Shown: positions 1 through 9,645, counted from the stretch's first letter. The stretch: 49,934 nt of DNA from Deltaproteobacteria bacterium (GCA_002748835.1 PDTL01000032.1:1-49934), one strand, 5' to 3'. A program made the numbers and translations. The notes: generated by a model from the letters alone, not told the origin.

Positions 1-96
1 GGGCCTGGAGGTGGCCTGAAAGTGAAGAAAAACGGAAGGAGCAAAACCGGACAGTTTATGTATTTTAAAACCGGACAATTCTATTTGTTGACAACA
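1..96 (+). mobile_element. Right terminus of an IS21-like insertion sequence (partial)
   Basis: Two internal repeats lie here: an AAACCGGACAGTTTA motif near 45-59 and AAACCGGACAATTCT near 68-82. They are followed by a terminal segment ending ...GACAACA at 96. Read on the reverse strand, the terminus aligns closely with the element that begins at 49837: both start TGTT, then AACAAATA, then a TGTCC core about 20 bases in. Multiple subterminal repeats of this kind are usual for IS21-family elements. The family assignment is inference. No readable transposase C-terminus can be identified in the few bases available. Confidence 0.5.
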
Positions 97-192
97 TGCC
101 AAGTACGGCTTCTGCGCTAGGCGCCAGCCCCTTGCTGACGCATTTCTCAGCAATGAATCCAGCTGGTTTTCATTGCCGCCTCAAGGAAGATC

Positions 193-1704
193 ATGTATGA
201 ATGCCCAGAACACTGGGGGATGCGCCGTGTAAACCGTAATCACTGGGATCGTACGATGCACACAAAGGATGAGCCGGCAATAAACAACCCGAGTCCAGAT
301 CCGGATCGCTGGAAGATTTTCTGGGTGGTTGCTGCGGGGATTTTCATGTCAACCCTCGACAGCAGCATTGTCAATATCGCCCTGCCGATGATCAAGGCAG
401 AGCTCTTGTTAAGTCTGGCTGCCGCAGAATGGATTGTCATGGCGTATCTGCTGGCCGTGACCAGTCTGCTGCTCGGATTCGGCCGGCTGAGCGATATGGT
501 CGGTCATCGGCGGATTTACCTGACTGGACTTTCCGTCTTTTCGGCGGGTTCCCTCTTCTGCGCACTGTCTGGAAACGGTGCTTTTCTGGTGCTCTCCCGC
601 GGGATTCAGGGCGTGGGCGCATCCATGATCATGGCCTGTACCCAGGCGCTTGTGGTGGGGGCGTTTCCGACGCATGAGCGCGGCAAAGCCCTTGGCATGA
701 ACGGGGCAGTTGTCTCCATCGGCCTGACCGCCGGCCCGATCCTCGGGGGATACCTGGTCGAGCAGTTCAACTGGCAGGCGATTTTCTGGATCAATATTCC
801 CATCGGGATGGTCACGGCGGTTTTTGCTGGCCGCCTGATCCCGGAATACCCGCGTGAACAGCGGGAGAAAGACCGGTTTGACGGGGTGGGCTGCCTGCTG
901 CTGGCATCGAGCCTGTGCGCGCTGCTCATGCTGCTGTCCCACGGTCATGCCTGGGGCTGGCGCAGTCCGCGCATTGCCATGTGGTCCGTCCTGGTCACTG
1001 TGTTTTTGTGGGCATTCATCCGATGGGAAAAAACAATGGCCACGCCGCTGGTCCCCCCTGCCATCTTTCGGGTCCGGCTGTTTGTGCTCCCGGTTGCCGC
1101 GGGTTCGTTGATGTTTATCACCTTGTTTTCCATTGTATTTCTCATGCCGTTTTATCTGACCCATGCTGCAGGGTATACCGTTGGCGAGGCCGGTCGGCTG
1201 ATGACAATTCTGTTCGGGTGTCTGTTTATCGGGGCGCCGCTGTCCGGCAGTTTGTCTGATATCATGGGGTCACGGACACTCTGTGCTGCCGGTATGCTGC
1301 TGCTGTCTGCGGCCCTTTTTCTCATGGGCCGGCTCACCGCCGATAGTTCCGTTTTTTCAATTGGATGGCGGCTGGCCCTGGCCGGCATGGGCGTGGCGGT
1401 TTTTATTTCTCCCAATACAGCGGCCGTGATGAGTGCCTTGCCGCCGCATCAGTTAGGCATTGCCGGAGGTATGGTGGCAACAGCCCGAAATTTTGGCATG
1501 ATTCTTGGCATTGCCCTGGCCGGGACCCTTTTTGGCACCACCTTCAGCCGTCTGACCGGCGGACAGCCCTTAGATCCGTTTACGGACAGCCTGATCGCCC
1601 CCTTTATGCAGGCGTTTCGTGTGGCGGTGGCGGGCGGCGGCAGTGTCGGGTTGATCGGCGTCATGGTTTCCTTTGCCAGAGGTCCGGAAACGCGGCGGAA
1701 ATGA
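193..1704 (+). CDS. MFS transporter, DHA2 family (14-TMS, EmrB/QacA-like drug:H+ antiporter)
   Basis: A 503-residue major facilitator protein of the 14-helix DHA2 type. These inner-membrane transporters export drugs or other toxic organic ions in exchange for protons. The N-terminus carries the family motif LDSSIVNIALPMI in helix 1, the loop motif GRLSDMVGHRR between helices 2 and 3, and the helix-5 antiporter motif GAVVSIGLTAGPILGGYL. The remaining sequence is a regular series of hydrophobic segments. The start at 193 has an AAGGAAG ribosome site only about 3 bases upstream; an internal ATG at 256 would remove a 21-residue polar leader and is possible. No HlyD-type partner or regulator is adjacent, so the gene appears monocistronic. 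The substrate cannot be deduced. It begins about 100 bases inside the insertion-sequence end. Confidence 0.9.
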   Translation: MYECPEHWGMRRVNRNHWDRTMHTKDEPAINNPSPDPDRWKIFWVVAAGIFMSTLDSSIVNIALPMIKAELLLSLAAAEWIVMAYLLAVTSLLLGFGRLSDMVGHRRIYLTGLSVFSAGSLFCALSGNGAFLVLSRGIQGVGASMIMACTQALVVGAFPTHERGKALGMNGAVVSIGLTAGPILGGYLVEQFNWQAIFWINIPIGMVTAVFAGRLIPEYPREQREKDRFDGVGCLLLASSLCALLMLLSHGHAWGWRSPRIAMWSVLVTVFLWAFIRWEKTMATPLVPPAIFRVRLFVLPVAAGSLMFITLFSIVFLMPFYLTHAAGYTVGEAGRLMTILFGCLFIGAPLSGSLSDIMGSRTLCAAGMLLLSAALFLMGRLTADSSVFSIGWRLALAGMGVAVFISPNTAAVMSALPPHQLGIAGGMVATARNFGMILGIALAGTLFGTTFSRLTGGQPLDPFTDSLIAPFMQAFRVAVAGGGSVGLIGVMVSFARGPETRRK

Positions 1705-1801
1705 AGAACTGACCTGCGATACCTGGAAAGGGGATGCGCTTTTGCCGGCGTGCGTGCCTGAATAACCGGGCCCGGCAGGCCGGACGCCGGATTGATGCAG
1801 C

Positions 1802-2527
1802 TTACCCGCCCAGGTAGGCTTTCTTCACATCCGGGTTGTTCATCAGCTGGTCTGCCGTTCCTTCGGTGACGATTTCACCGGTATCCAGCACATACCCCCG
1901 ATGGGCAAACCGCAATGCGAGTTTGGCGTTCTGTTCGATGAGCAGGATGGTCATCCCGGATTCATTGAGCTGTTTGAGCACCCGGAACATTTCATACATG
2001 AGCAAGGGGGCGAGCCCCATGGATGGTTCATCCAGCAGAATGAAGTTGCAGCCGGTCATAATGGCGCGACCAACGGCGATCATCTGCTGTTCACCCCCGG
2101 ACAGGGTTTCGCTTCGCTGCCTGCGGCGCTCCTTGAGCTTGGGAAACAGGGTATAGACCTTCTCGTAATCCCGGGCCACGGCGTCCGCGTCTTTTCGGCC
2201 GTACGTGGCCAGCCGCATATTGTCTTCAACCGAAAGATTCCCGAAAATGTGGCGGCCTTCCGGTGCCAGGGCCATCTTGTATTTCGTGACAATATGGTGG
2301 GGCTCCGCAAAAATGAGACTGTGGCCTTTGTACAGGATATCCCCCTTGACGATTTGGGGTCCTTCAGGCGGCGGTATCCGGGTAATACTGTGAAGTGTCG
2401 TTGTTTTTCCAGCACCGTTGGCGCCGATCAGGGTGACAATCTCCCCTGGGTTCACCGTAAAGGAGATGCCGTGCAGGGCCTGGATATTTCCGTAGGTGAC
2501 ATACAGATCTTTTACTTCAAGTAACAT
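1802..2527 (-). CDS. livF: Branched-chain amino acid ABC transporter, ATP-binding protein LivF
   Basis: A 241-residue ATPase, the second nucleotide-binding subunit of a LIV-type importer on the cytoplasmic face. Walker A is GANGAGKTT, the ABC signature is LSGGEQQMIAVGRAI, and Walker B is ILLDEPSMGLAP, whose SMGLAP continuation is characteristic of LivF rather than LivG. Length matches the family. Its ATG overlaps the livG stop by one base (TGATG at 2525-2529), so translation is probably coupled. It is the last gene of the livKHMGF operon. Confidence 0.95.
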   Translation of the reverse strand: MLLEVKDLYVTYGNIQALHGISFTVNPGEIVTLIGANGAGKTTTLHSITRIPPPEGPQIVKGDILYKGHSLIFAEPHHIVTKYKMALAPEGRHIFGNLSVEDNMRLATYGRKDADAVARDYEKVYTLFPKLKERRRQRSETLSGGEQQMIAVGRAIMTGCNFILLDEPSMGLAPLLMYEMFRVLKQLNESGMTILLIEQNAKLALRFAHRGYVLDTGEIVTEGTADQLMNNPDVKKAYLGG

Positions 2528-3294
2528 CAGAGTGTTTCATCTCCCAGGTAGGCTTTGATGACGTCGGGGTTTTTCTGGATGGATTCCGGTGTCCCTTCGG
2601 CAATGGTAGCGCCAAAATCGATCACTTTTATCCAGCTGCAGAGACCCATCACCACTGCCATCTGGTGTTCGATCATCCAGATGGTCATCTCAAATTCTTC
2701 ATGGATCCAGCGGATCAGAGCGATCAGGTCGCTGATATCTGCGGAGTTGAGGCCGGCTGCCGGTTCATCGAGCAGGAGCAGCGATGGCTTGATGGACAGG
2801 GCCCGGGCGATCTCCACCTTACGCTGGATGCCGTAGGGGAGATTTTTGGTCAGCTCGTCGGCAAATTGCCGCAGATTCAGGGCGTCGAGGATCTCCATGG
2901 CGTCGGATGTGATTTTCGCTTCAGCGGTTTGATATCGCCGGGTTCTGAAAAAGGCATCCGCAAGCGAATAGCCTAGATGAAAATGCTGCGCCAGGCGGAT
3001 ATTGTCGAGCACGGACATCTCGTTCCAGAGCCTTATGTTCTGAAACGTGCGGGCGATACCCATACCGGTGATCTTGTTTGGCTTTTTGCTGACAATGGAG
3101 TCGCCTTTGAAAAGGATGTCTCCTTTGGAGGGTGTGTAAAAACCGCTCACCAGGTTGAACACGGTGGTTTTGCCCGCACCGTTCGGGCCGATGAGCCCCA
3201 TGAGCTCGCCGCCTTCAAACGTGATGGAAAAATCGTTTACGGCGCATAACCCGCCAAAAAACTGGGTCAGATGCTGTATACTGAGTAAGGACAT
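2527..3294 (-). CDS. livG: Branched-chain amino acid ABC transporter, ATP-binding protein LivG
   Basis: A 255-residue ATP-binding subunit that pairs with LivF to drive uptake of leucine, isoleucine, valine or related substrates. Walker A is GPNGAGKTT. The signature region reads LPYGIQRKVEIARAL, the LPYG form typical of LivG. Walker B is LLLDEPAAGLNSAD, followed by the switch-histidine region IEHQMAVVM. The start is supported by GGAGATCGGT directly upstream. A long imperfect hairpin separates it from livM, suggesting that transcript levels may step down here. Confidence 0.95.
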   Translation of the reverse strand: MSLLSIQHLTQFFGGLCAVNDFSITFEGGELMGLIGPNGAGKTTVFNLVSGFYTPSKGDILFKGDSIVSKKPNKITGMGIARTFQNIRLWNEMSVLDNIRLAQHFHLGYSLADAFFRTRRYQTAEAKITSDAMEILDALNLRQFADELTKNLPYGIQRKVEIARALSIKPSLLLLDEPAAGLNSADISDLIALIRWIHEEFEMTIWMIEHQMAVVMGLCSWIKVIDFGATIAEGTPESIQKNPDVIKAYLGDETL

Positions 3295-3307
3295 ACCGAT
3301 CTCCGGG

Positions 3308-3347
3308 CCGCGAACCCCAGCGGTCTGACGACAGCTGGGATTCGCGG
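3308..3347 (-). promoter_or_regulatory. Intra-operon hairpin between livM and livG
   Basis: Arms at 3308-3321 and 3334-3347 pair over 14 positions with one mismatch around a 12-base loop. It lies just after the livM stop and before the livG ribosome site. No U-tract follows on the minus strand, so it is more likely an RNA-stability or processing element than a full terminator. Confidence 0.5.
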
Positions 3348-3348
3348 A

Positions 3349-4425
3349 TCATTTAAATGCGTACCAGCGTTTCAGCCGGGGAAATACATCGGATAACTCC
3401 TTGCTGCCCATGATGCCGGCCGGTCTGAACTGCATGAGCAGCACCAGGATCAGCGGAATCAGGACCCATTTCCAGATCTGGCTGAGCTGGTAGGTATCGG
3501 GAAGCAGGGCAAGGGCGTGGAGAATGCTGTCTACCTGGGGAATGATGAACCGAAAGCCTTCGATCATGAGTGTGAAAATAATCGCGGAGATCACCGCACC
3601 GCTCAGGGACCCCATGCCGCCCAGATAGACCATGACCAGGCATTCCGTGGATTTCAGGATGCCGAAGGAGGTCGGGTTGATGTATCCCAGGATATGGGCG
3701 AACAGCACGCCGGCGACACCGGCAAGGCCGGATGAGAACATGAAGGCGACCACCTTCATTTTATCCGTGTTGACACTCATGATTTCCGCAGCGATTTCAT
3801 CCTGGTGAATCGCGATGATCCCCTTGCCGTAGGTGGATGTCACAAACCGGCGGATCAACCATACCGTCATGACCGTGAAAAGAAAGACCCAGATGAGCAT
3901 CCAGGGAAGATCGATGGTGTCTTCCATGGCAAACACAATGGATTTCATGCCCATGAAACCGCGGGACCCCCCAATGGCGCTGATGTTGATGATGGCGCTG
4001 GTGATGATGAAATTGGCGGCAATGGTGATGATGGCCAGATAATCATCCCGGGTCTTGAACGACGGAATGGCGACCAGCAGACCGGCCAGGGCACTGACTG
4101 CACCGGCAAAAAGGACGATCAGCGGGAAACAGTAGAGGGCCAGAGATGCGTCAAGCAAGGCGTCGCCAACGAGTTTGTTGTCCGTAAACAGGATGACATT
4201 GAGAATGGAACCCGCATAGGCGCCCACACACATGAAGGCCGCGTGGCCGCAGGCGAACTCGCCCATGTAGCCGTTGATGATATTGAAACTGGTGGACAGG
4301 ATAATATTGATGCCCATGAACATGATCACCGACTGCAGGTATTTGTCAATGTATTCCTGGTAGGAGAGAAAAGACAAGACCAGGAACAAAACCGCCAGGG
4401 CCATGGGTACGGTAAAACGCTTCAT
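3349..4425 (-). CDS. livM: Branched-chain amino acid ABC transporter, permease LivM
   Basis: A 358-residue inner-membrane permease of the LIV family. After a first helix near the N-terminus come the family's typical N-terminal segment (INGYMGEFACGHAAFMCVGA) and a cytoplasmic coupling region around AIHQDEIAAEIMSVNTDKMK. The late GGMGSLSGAVISA segment is also typical. The start has AAAGG upstream. It forms the translocation pore together with LivH, encoded 45 bases upstream in the same operon. Confidence 0.93.
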   Translation of the reverse strand: MKRFTVPMALAVLFLVLSFLSYQEYIDKYLQSVIMFMGINIILSTSFNIINGYMGEFACGHAAFMCVGAYAGSILNVILFTDNKLVGDALLDASLALYCFPLIVLFAGAVSALAGLLVAIPSFKTRDDYLAIITIAANFIITSAIINISAIGGSRGFMGMKSIVFAMEDTIDLPWMLIWVFLFTVMTVWLIRRFVTSTYGKGIIAIHQDEIAAEIMSVNTDKMKVVAFMFSSGLAGVAGVLFAHILGYINPTSFGILKSTECLVMVYLGGMGSLSGAVISAIIFTLMIEGFRFIIPQVDSILHALALLPDTYQLSQIWKWVLIPLILVLLMQFRPAGIMGSKELSDVFPRLKRWYAFK

Positions 4426-4470
4426 CAGGTAACCTTTGTTTCCGGCGTCAGCCGCCGGGGGCTTTGCCCG

Positions 4471-5388
4471 TTAAATCTTGGTGGTCCGCGCCACCCCGAA
4501 CAGCCCGGTCGGGCGGATGCTCATGATCACCAGTAAAATGGAAAACGCGATGAGATCCCGGAAAGTCGAGGGGAAAAAGGCAACAACCAGAATCTCGATG
4601 AACCCCAGGAGAAACCCGCCAAAGAATGCGCCGCGGATATCGCCGATACCGCCAATGACCGCAGCGATAAACGCCTTCCACCCGATGATCATTCCCATGT
4701 ACGGGTCAAGGATCGGATAGGAGAGAGCAAACAACAGTCCTGCCAGCCCGGCCAGTGATGATCCGAGGATAAAGGTGAACACGATAATGGTATCCAGAGG
4801 GATCCCCATGAGCGGAATGGCGAATCTGTCATAGGAAATGGCGCGCATGGCCATGCCGGTCCGGGTTCGGGTAATGATGAGCTGAAGACAGATGAACACC
4901 AGAATAGCGGACAGGATAACGCCGACTTTCAGGTTGGTCATGCTCACATTGCCGACGGTGTAGACCACCTTGTCGACAAGCTCCGGAAACGATTTTCTGC
5001 TGGCGCCGAGAAGGGCCAGATTGCCGTTTTCAAGGATGAGCCCGCACATGAGCGCGGTGATGACCACATACAGGCGGTTGACCCCTTTTCTGCGCAGCGG
5101 CCGGTAGGCGACCCGTTCAAGGGTGACCCCCACACCGGCGGTGAGCACCATGGTCAGGGGGAGGGTCAGTACCAGGATCATGCCCCCGGTCATGGTGCCG
5201 GCGCCGTCTCCAATAAAAAATGACGCGATGAAAAACGCGATATACGCACCCACCATGAAAATATCACCATGGGCAAAGTTGATGAGCCGGAGCACACCGT
5301 ACACCAGGGTGTATCCCAGGGCGATCAGGGAATAAAAGCTCCCCCATTGGAGGGCATTAAGGATATTTTGAATAAGTGTATCAAACAC
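4471..5388 (-). CDS. livH: Branched-chain amino acid ABC transporter, permease LivH
   Basis: A 305-residue inner-membrane permease. Family landmarks are the first helix SLIALGYTLVYGVLRLINFA, the FAHGDIFMVGAYIAFF segment, and the C-terminal GGIGDIRGAFFGGFLLG motif, matching LivH/BraD. The start codon is GTG; no in-frame ATG lies just upstream, and a GGGAATGGG stretch can serve as ribosome site. It is separated from livK by a terminator-like hairpin, so the permease and ATPase genes are probably expressed from livK read-through at lower levels than the binding protein. Confidence 0.93.
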   Translation of the reverse strand: MFDTLIQNILNALQWGSFYSLIALGYTLVYGVLRLINFAHGDIFMVGAYIAFFIASFFIGDGAGTMTGGMILVLTLPLTMVLTAGVGVTLERVAYRPLRRKGVNRLYVVITALMCGLILENGNLALLGASRKSFPELVDKVVYTVGNVSMTNLKVGVILSAILVFICLQLIITRTRTGMAMRAISYDRFAIPLMGIPLDTIIVFTFILGSSLAGLAGLLFALSYPILDPYMGMIIGWKAFIAAVIGGIGDIRGAFFGGFLLGFIEILVVAFFPSTFRDLIAFSILLVIMSIRPTGLFGVARTTKI

Positions 5389-5465
5389 GACCCATTCCCA
5401 TCGGACGGTTAACTGTTGACGGGCGATGCGTTCGGATGGTCCGTATACATTTCAGGAGGTAATGC

Positions 5466-5520
5466 AAAAAGGAATCAGGACGTGTCCAGATCGGACTGGC
5501 AGCGAATCCTGATTCCTTTT
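5466..5520 (-). terminator. Attenuating terminator after livK
   Basis: Perfect 14-base arms (AAAAGGAATCAGGA at 5467-5480 and its complement at 5507-5520) enclose a loop that contains a smaller GTCC/GGAC stem. On the minus strand the stem ends in a run of Ts, as in an intrinsic terminator. Placed between the binding-protein gene and the permease genes, it would allow many more copies of the binding protein than of the membrane complex, a common arrangement. Confidence 0.7.
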
Positions 5521-5600
5521 CATTCCAACCTCATGTTCCCGGTGACCTCAGTCAGCACAGCAGCGTGAATGCAGTGGCAGCCGTGGTGATGATGGCCACA

Positions 5601-6770
5601 TCAGGGGCATACGGACTTGATGAATTCGAACTCACCTTTTTTATTGATCTGTACCACAACCGCACATTTGATCGGGTCACCTTGCGTGTCAAATTTCATG
5701 GTGCCGGTGATGCCGTCAAATTTCGCGATGTTGCTGATGGCTTTTTTGATCCTTTTTTTCACCTTGCGCAGTTTCCCGTCAACGTTGCCGGAATCCTGGA
5801 TGGCCTGAAGCACTAACCGGGTGGCATCCCAGGTCAGGGCAGCGACATCAGCCGGCTCATAACCGTATTTTGCCTGATAACGATCAATAAATTTCCGGGT
5901 GGCGCCGGTGGCACCGGCTGCCGCGTAATGGGTCGAGAAATAATGACCGATACAGTCGTCGCCGCAGAGGGGCATCAGCTCGGAATTGCCCCAGGCGTCC
6001 GCGCCCATGAACGGCCCTTTCCATCCCAGGTCATGGGCCTGTTTTACGATCAGCGCCACCTCATTGTAGTTGTTGGGCAGAAAGATGAAATCCGGCTTGG
6101 CGGCAACGATTTTGGTCAGTTGCGCACTGAAATCCTGATCTTTGTCTCCATAGCTTTCAAAGGCCAGCACACTGCCCGCGCCGTTTTTCTTTTCGAAATC
6201 GGCTTTGAAGATTTCTGCAAGGCCCTTGCTGTAGTCATTGGCAATGGCAAACAGCACTGCTGCTGTTTTGGCATTGAAGGTTTCCATGGCAAAGTCCGCT
6301 GCCACAGGGCCCTGGAACGGATCGAGAAACGCTGCACGGAAGACCCAGGGGCGGTCCTTGGTGGTATCCGGGTTGGTGGACCACGGAGAGATCATCGGGG
6401 TGCGGTTGTCATTGCACACCTGTCCTGCCGGTACGGCCTGTTTGCTGGAGTTCGGGCCCACAATGGCAAGTACCTTGTCGCGTTCGATGAGTTTAAGTGC
6501 AGCGGTCACCGCAGATTCCGCCTTGGATTCGTTGTCTTCGTAGACGAATTCCAGCATGTATTTTTTCCCGCCGACTTCCAGACCGCCTCCCTTGTTGATA
6601 TCTTCCTTGAGCATCTCCGCAGCAAATTTGGATTCTTCGCCAATCTTGGGAATATCGCCGGTCAGGGGAAGGTTGAAACCGATTTTAATGGTTTTTGTTT
6701 TTGCACTCCCGACAGCTGTCATCATTGATACAGCCATGAGGGTGATCAAGGCAGTCTTAACAAGTTTCAT
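5601..6770 (-). CDS. livK: Branched-chain amino acid ABC transporter, periplasmic binding protein LivK/LivJ-type
   Basis: A 389-residue periplasmic solute-binding protein. The chosen ATG at 6770 follows AGGGAGGA and gives a clean signal peptide (MKLVKTALITLMAVSMM, cleaved near VGSA); the longer open frame to 6866 has no such support. The mature protein begins TIKIGFNLPLTGD, the standard start of Leu/Ile/Val-binding (peripla_BP_6) domains. It continues with the family's IVGPNSSKQAVPAG and ISPWSTNPDTT substrate-contact segments. The ligand may be a branched-chain amino acid or a related compound. It is first in the livKHMGF operon. Confidence 0.93.
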   Translation of the reverse strand: MKLVKTALITLMAVSMMTAVGSAKTKTIKIGFNLPLTGDIPKIGEESKFAAEMLKEDINKGGGLEVGGKKYMLEFVYEDNESKAESAVTAALKLIERDKVLAIVGPNSSKQAVPAGQVCNDNRTPMISPWSTNPDTTKDRPWVFRAAFLDPFQGPVAADFAMETFNAKTAAVLFAIANDYSKGLAEIFKADFEKKNGAGSVLAFESYGDKDQDFSAQLTKIVAAKPDFIFLPNNYNEVALIVKQAHDLGWKGPFMGADAWGNSELMPLCGDDCIGHYFSTHYAAAGATGATRKFIDRYQAKYGYEPADVAALTWDATRLVLQAIQDSGNVDGKLRKVKKRIKKAISNIAKFDGITGTMKFDTQGDPIKCAVVVQINKKGEFEFIKSVCP

Positions 6771-6927
6771 CAAACGTCCTCCCTGAAAAAAAGTTGTGAA
6801 GCACCTATCCCATTGCCCGTAATTGTGCATCGCTAAAGACGTTGCTTCATTTTTTGCATTCCCCATAAATAATCAAAAATCAAAAAAGATCAACACAAAA
6901 ATACTACAGAATACCGTTCAAAAGCCG

Positions 6928-7836
6928 TCAAACGGGTGCCTGAGTGATGGAGATGGCACAGACAGCTGCGGTCAGGACCAGAATGACAGCGATGCCTGTG
7001 AGCAGGTGTTGAACCGGTTTTCTGTCAAGCAGGGGCCCGGGAATATGCGCAGCGCAGAAGCCGGCTCCGCCTCCCCAGAGCGTGCCGAAAACATGCGCGG
7101 GAATGTCTGCGTTCTCCCCCATGCCGAGAATGGCGATCAGTGCGGCTCCCGCCCCCACAGGCGCCCAGCCGGTCATGTTGAGCGGAAGCCGGTGGCGGCC
7201 GCGATGCACCACCTGGTATCCGCAGAGAAGGCCCGCACATCCGAACACGGCAGTGGAACCACCGATGGCATGGTGCAGGTGCCCATGATAGAGGGCGGCT
7301 GTCAGGTTACCGGCAATCCCGGTAAACAGGATGAGCAACAGCCCGGCGCCGGATCCGAACAGCTGGATGACCGGAATCCCGAGGATGAGGAGAAAGGCGA
7401 TATTACCGCTCAGGTGGGCACTGTCTCCGTGAAAGAAGAGTGCCGTGATACACCTGTGGATGCTGCCGCCCAAAATGGCTGTACTGTCCGCGTTGACCAG
7501 CGGGATGATCGTTTCCCGGTTGTTCCAGTATGCCATGGCGGCATGCAGCGTTGCCCAGAGGAAGGCGACCCATATCACAGGCGCGGCGCTGCTTCGGACC
7601 GGAGGCAACGGCGGTTTGGGGGAGAGGATGTTTTCCCGGTAATAGGTGCGGATTTCACAAATGGCCTCAGTTGATACGGATTCGGGCACCATCAGCTGTG
7701 GCGCTCCCTTTTGCGGCTCTACGTGAAAGGGGATGCCTCTGGCTGCCAGTATGAGTTCATGCAGGTGATGATCGTTTTTCGGCAGGTGCTGACTGATGTC
7801 GATCACCGTGCCAGGGGCTTCATCTGGAAACGGCAT
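6928..7836 (-). CDS. Rhomboid family intramembrane serine protease
   Basis: A 302-residue membrane protein with about 85 residues of soluble N-terminal region before the first helix. The rhomboid core shows HLSGN at residues 141-145 (the HxxGN oxyanion motif), GGSTAVFG with the likely nucleophile Ser194, and IPAHVFGTLWGG with the catalytic His248. The Ser site reads GGST rather than the usual GxSG, but the serine is kept, so activity is plausible. AGGAGGGATC precedes the start. Family members cleave membrane proteins within or near a transmembrane helix; no substrate is suggested by the neighbours. It lies upstream of nothing obviously related and has its own ribosome site. Confidence 0.87.
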   Translation of the reverse strand: MPFPDEAPGTVIDISQHLPKNDHHLHELILAARGIPFHVEPQKGAPQLMVPESVSTEAICEIRTYYRENILSPKPPLPPVRSSAAPVIWVAFLWATLHAAMAYWNNRETIIPLVNADSTAILGGSIHRCITALFFHGDSAHLSGNIAFLLILGIPVIQLFGSGAGLLLILFTGIAGNLTAALYHGHLHHAIGGSTAVFGCAGLLCGYQVVHRGRHRLPLNMTGWAPVGAGAALIAILGMGENADIPAHVFGTLWGGGAGFCAAHIPGPLLDRKPVQHLLTGIAVILVLTAAVCAISITQAPV

Positions 7837-7913
7837 GGGGGGATCCCTCCTGTTGTCCGCAACAGTCCAGATTGAGGCATATCAGATTATCGCCCGGTGT
7901 GCCAAACGAATAT

Positions 7914-9287
7914 TTAGAACAGATAGGACACGGTCAACCCGCCGCTCCACAGGGTTCCTTCCTGATTCAGGTGCACATCAATGGTTTCAACAGCACCGCG
8001 GGTGAGGGTGTTGAAGAGTCTCCCAAAGCCGTGGTTCAGCTCGTCGCTACCACCGGTAATCGAGCGTACCGGCCGTGAGTTGACATACTGAATCACGCCG
8101 TCCAGGATCCAGTTGTCTGAAATGGCCCAGCCAAAACCAACGTCATAAATGGCCCGGTCCGTATCCGGCCATCCCAGATCAAAGGTATGACCGGGAACCG
8201 GTGTGGGATCCCAGATATATCCTGCGCGCAGGGAAAAGGTGTCGGTGGCCTGCCATTCAACGCCCAGTTGAAGTCTGGTAATATCATTCCAGAAACGCGC
8301 ATGGTTAAAGGGAATCACCTTGGGCATTCCGGACGCCAGAACAACATCGTCATCCAGTGTGACAATCTCTATCTGTCTGTCGTTGATGCCCCATCGGGTC
8401 CATGTCGCATCCACTTCACAGGTCAGTGACGGAAGCACACGGTACATAACGCCGGCCTGCACCGCTTCGGGATGGTCATAATTCATTGAGGCGCTTCCAA
8501 TCCTGCGGCCGTTCAATTTGACATGCCCTTTAAAATCGCCTTCAGCTTTGCTGCGGTAGGTGAGACCCAAAGAGAGTCTGTCTGAAGGACGGTACAGGAA
8601 ACCGACATTGGCAGACAGATTGAAACTGTCATCTGCTTTGAGCAGAAGTTTGTGCACGCCAATGGATGCACCAGGATCAAAGGGGTTGATGGGGTAGGAC
8701 TTGCCGGTTTCACATTCAGACCGACCCAGTGAAAGGCCGAAACCAAAAGAAAGGGTGTCTGTGAGTTTTGCACCGAGGGTCGGAGAGATAACCGTCCGGG
8801 TATACAGAGAGCGCCAGCAGTAGAGTGCCATGGGATTTTTCGCATAGTCCTGATCCCAGTTCGCATGAAGTCCGTAAGGCGCATAGACCGCAACGCCGAA
8901 TACATACCGGTCATTGAGGGGACGCGCATATCCCATCCCCGGGTTGATGATCGTGGCGGAATCGGATTCGATATCCCTGGGACCGACCATGGCACTGACC
9001 AACGCGTTATCCATCCAGTCATACCCATTCTGGTCCACAAATTGAATATCAGTGATTTCTCCTGATGGATGCATGATATTGGCGCCGGCAGTGATCATCT
9101 GCTGGTCGATATCCGCCAGACCCGCCGGGTTATAATAAACGGCAAACGGATCGGCACTGTTTGCGGAAACCGCTTCACCCATTGCGGTGGCCCGGGCGCC
9201 GATACCAAAGCTTTGAACAAGCCCTGCTTGTGCCTGAACAATCAGTGTACCGTAAATCAATGCTGTAACTACCAGTTTTTTAACCAT
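7914..9287 (-). CDS. Outer membrane protein, FadL/OmpP1/TodX family
   Basis: A 457-residue predicted outer-membrane beta-barrel for hydrophobic substrates such as fatty acids or aromatics. The start at 9287 follows GGGGAG and gives a signal peptide (MVKKLVVTALIYG, cleaved after AQA). The mature N-terminus has the FadL landmarks GARATAMGEAVSA and FAVYYNPAGLAD, and the NPAG motif is diagnostic. The barrel ends in the aromatic ..GLTVSYLF, suitable for BAM recognition. The open frame extends 25 codons upstream, but these are not signal-like. It is a single gene with its own upstream region. Confidence 0.9.
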   Translation of the reverse strand: MVKKLVVTALIYGTLIVQAQAGLVQSFGIGARATAMGEAVSANSADPFAVYYNPAGLADIDQQMITAGANIMHPSGEITDIQFVDQNGYDWMDNALVSAMVGPRDIESDSATIINPGMGYARPLNDRYVFGVAVYAPYGLHANWDQDYAKNPMALYCWRSLYTRTVISPTLGAKLTDTLSFGFGLSLGRSECETGKSYPINPFDPGASIGVHKLLLKADDSFNLSANVGFLYRPSDRLSLGLTYRSKAEGDFKGHVKLNGRRIGSASMNYDHPEAVQAGVMYRVLPSLTCEVDATWTRWGINDRQIEIVTLDDDVVLASGMPKVIPFNHARFWNDITRLQLGVEWQATDTFSLRAGYIWDPTPVPGHTFDLGWPDTDRAIYDVGFGWAISDNWILDGVIQYVNSRPVRSITGGSDELNHGFGRLFNTLTRGAVETIDVHLNQEGTLWSGGLTVSYLF

Positions 9288-9645
9288 CTCCCCTACCCCA
9301 TTTCTTTTTGTCGTGCGAACATGTGACGAAATCCGCTTAATGGGCATCATCCGGATGCGCACTGAGAAATCAATTAGTTAAAAAAATACGATTGAATGGT
9401 ATCTGACTAATACTGTGTTCAGGTTTTGTCAATAAATAATGAATAAAAAATCTAATTATGAATATGAATTTCACAATTAGATTAACTGTTTCGAAGAATA
9501 ATCGCGCAGGTCATCTAGCACTATAGATCTGTATGAATACAGGCAGGGGCACTAAAGAATGTGAAAACAGATAAGAATCAGCGCAGTCTGACCGCCGGTC
9601 ATGTATGGCGGTCAGCTGTGCAGCATCAGGATGGGGCCGGGAAGA
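9288..9645. other. AT-rich intergenic region with an inverted repeat
   Basis: This is the upstream region of the FadL-type gene and the downstream region of the small zinc-ribbon gene. It holds a perfect 9-base inverted repeat, AATCTAATT at 9449-9457 and AATTAGATT at 9475-9483, centred in AT-rich sequence. A TTGACA at about 9429-9434 on the minus strand is a possible -35 for the FadL gene, but no good -10 follows. No coding sequence is seen. Confidence 0.4.

Noticed and set aside
1705..1800. Terminator between the MFS gene and livF
   Set aside because: GC-rich short repeats occur, but no clear stem with a U-tract on either strand.
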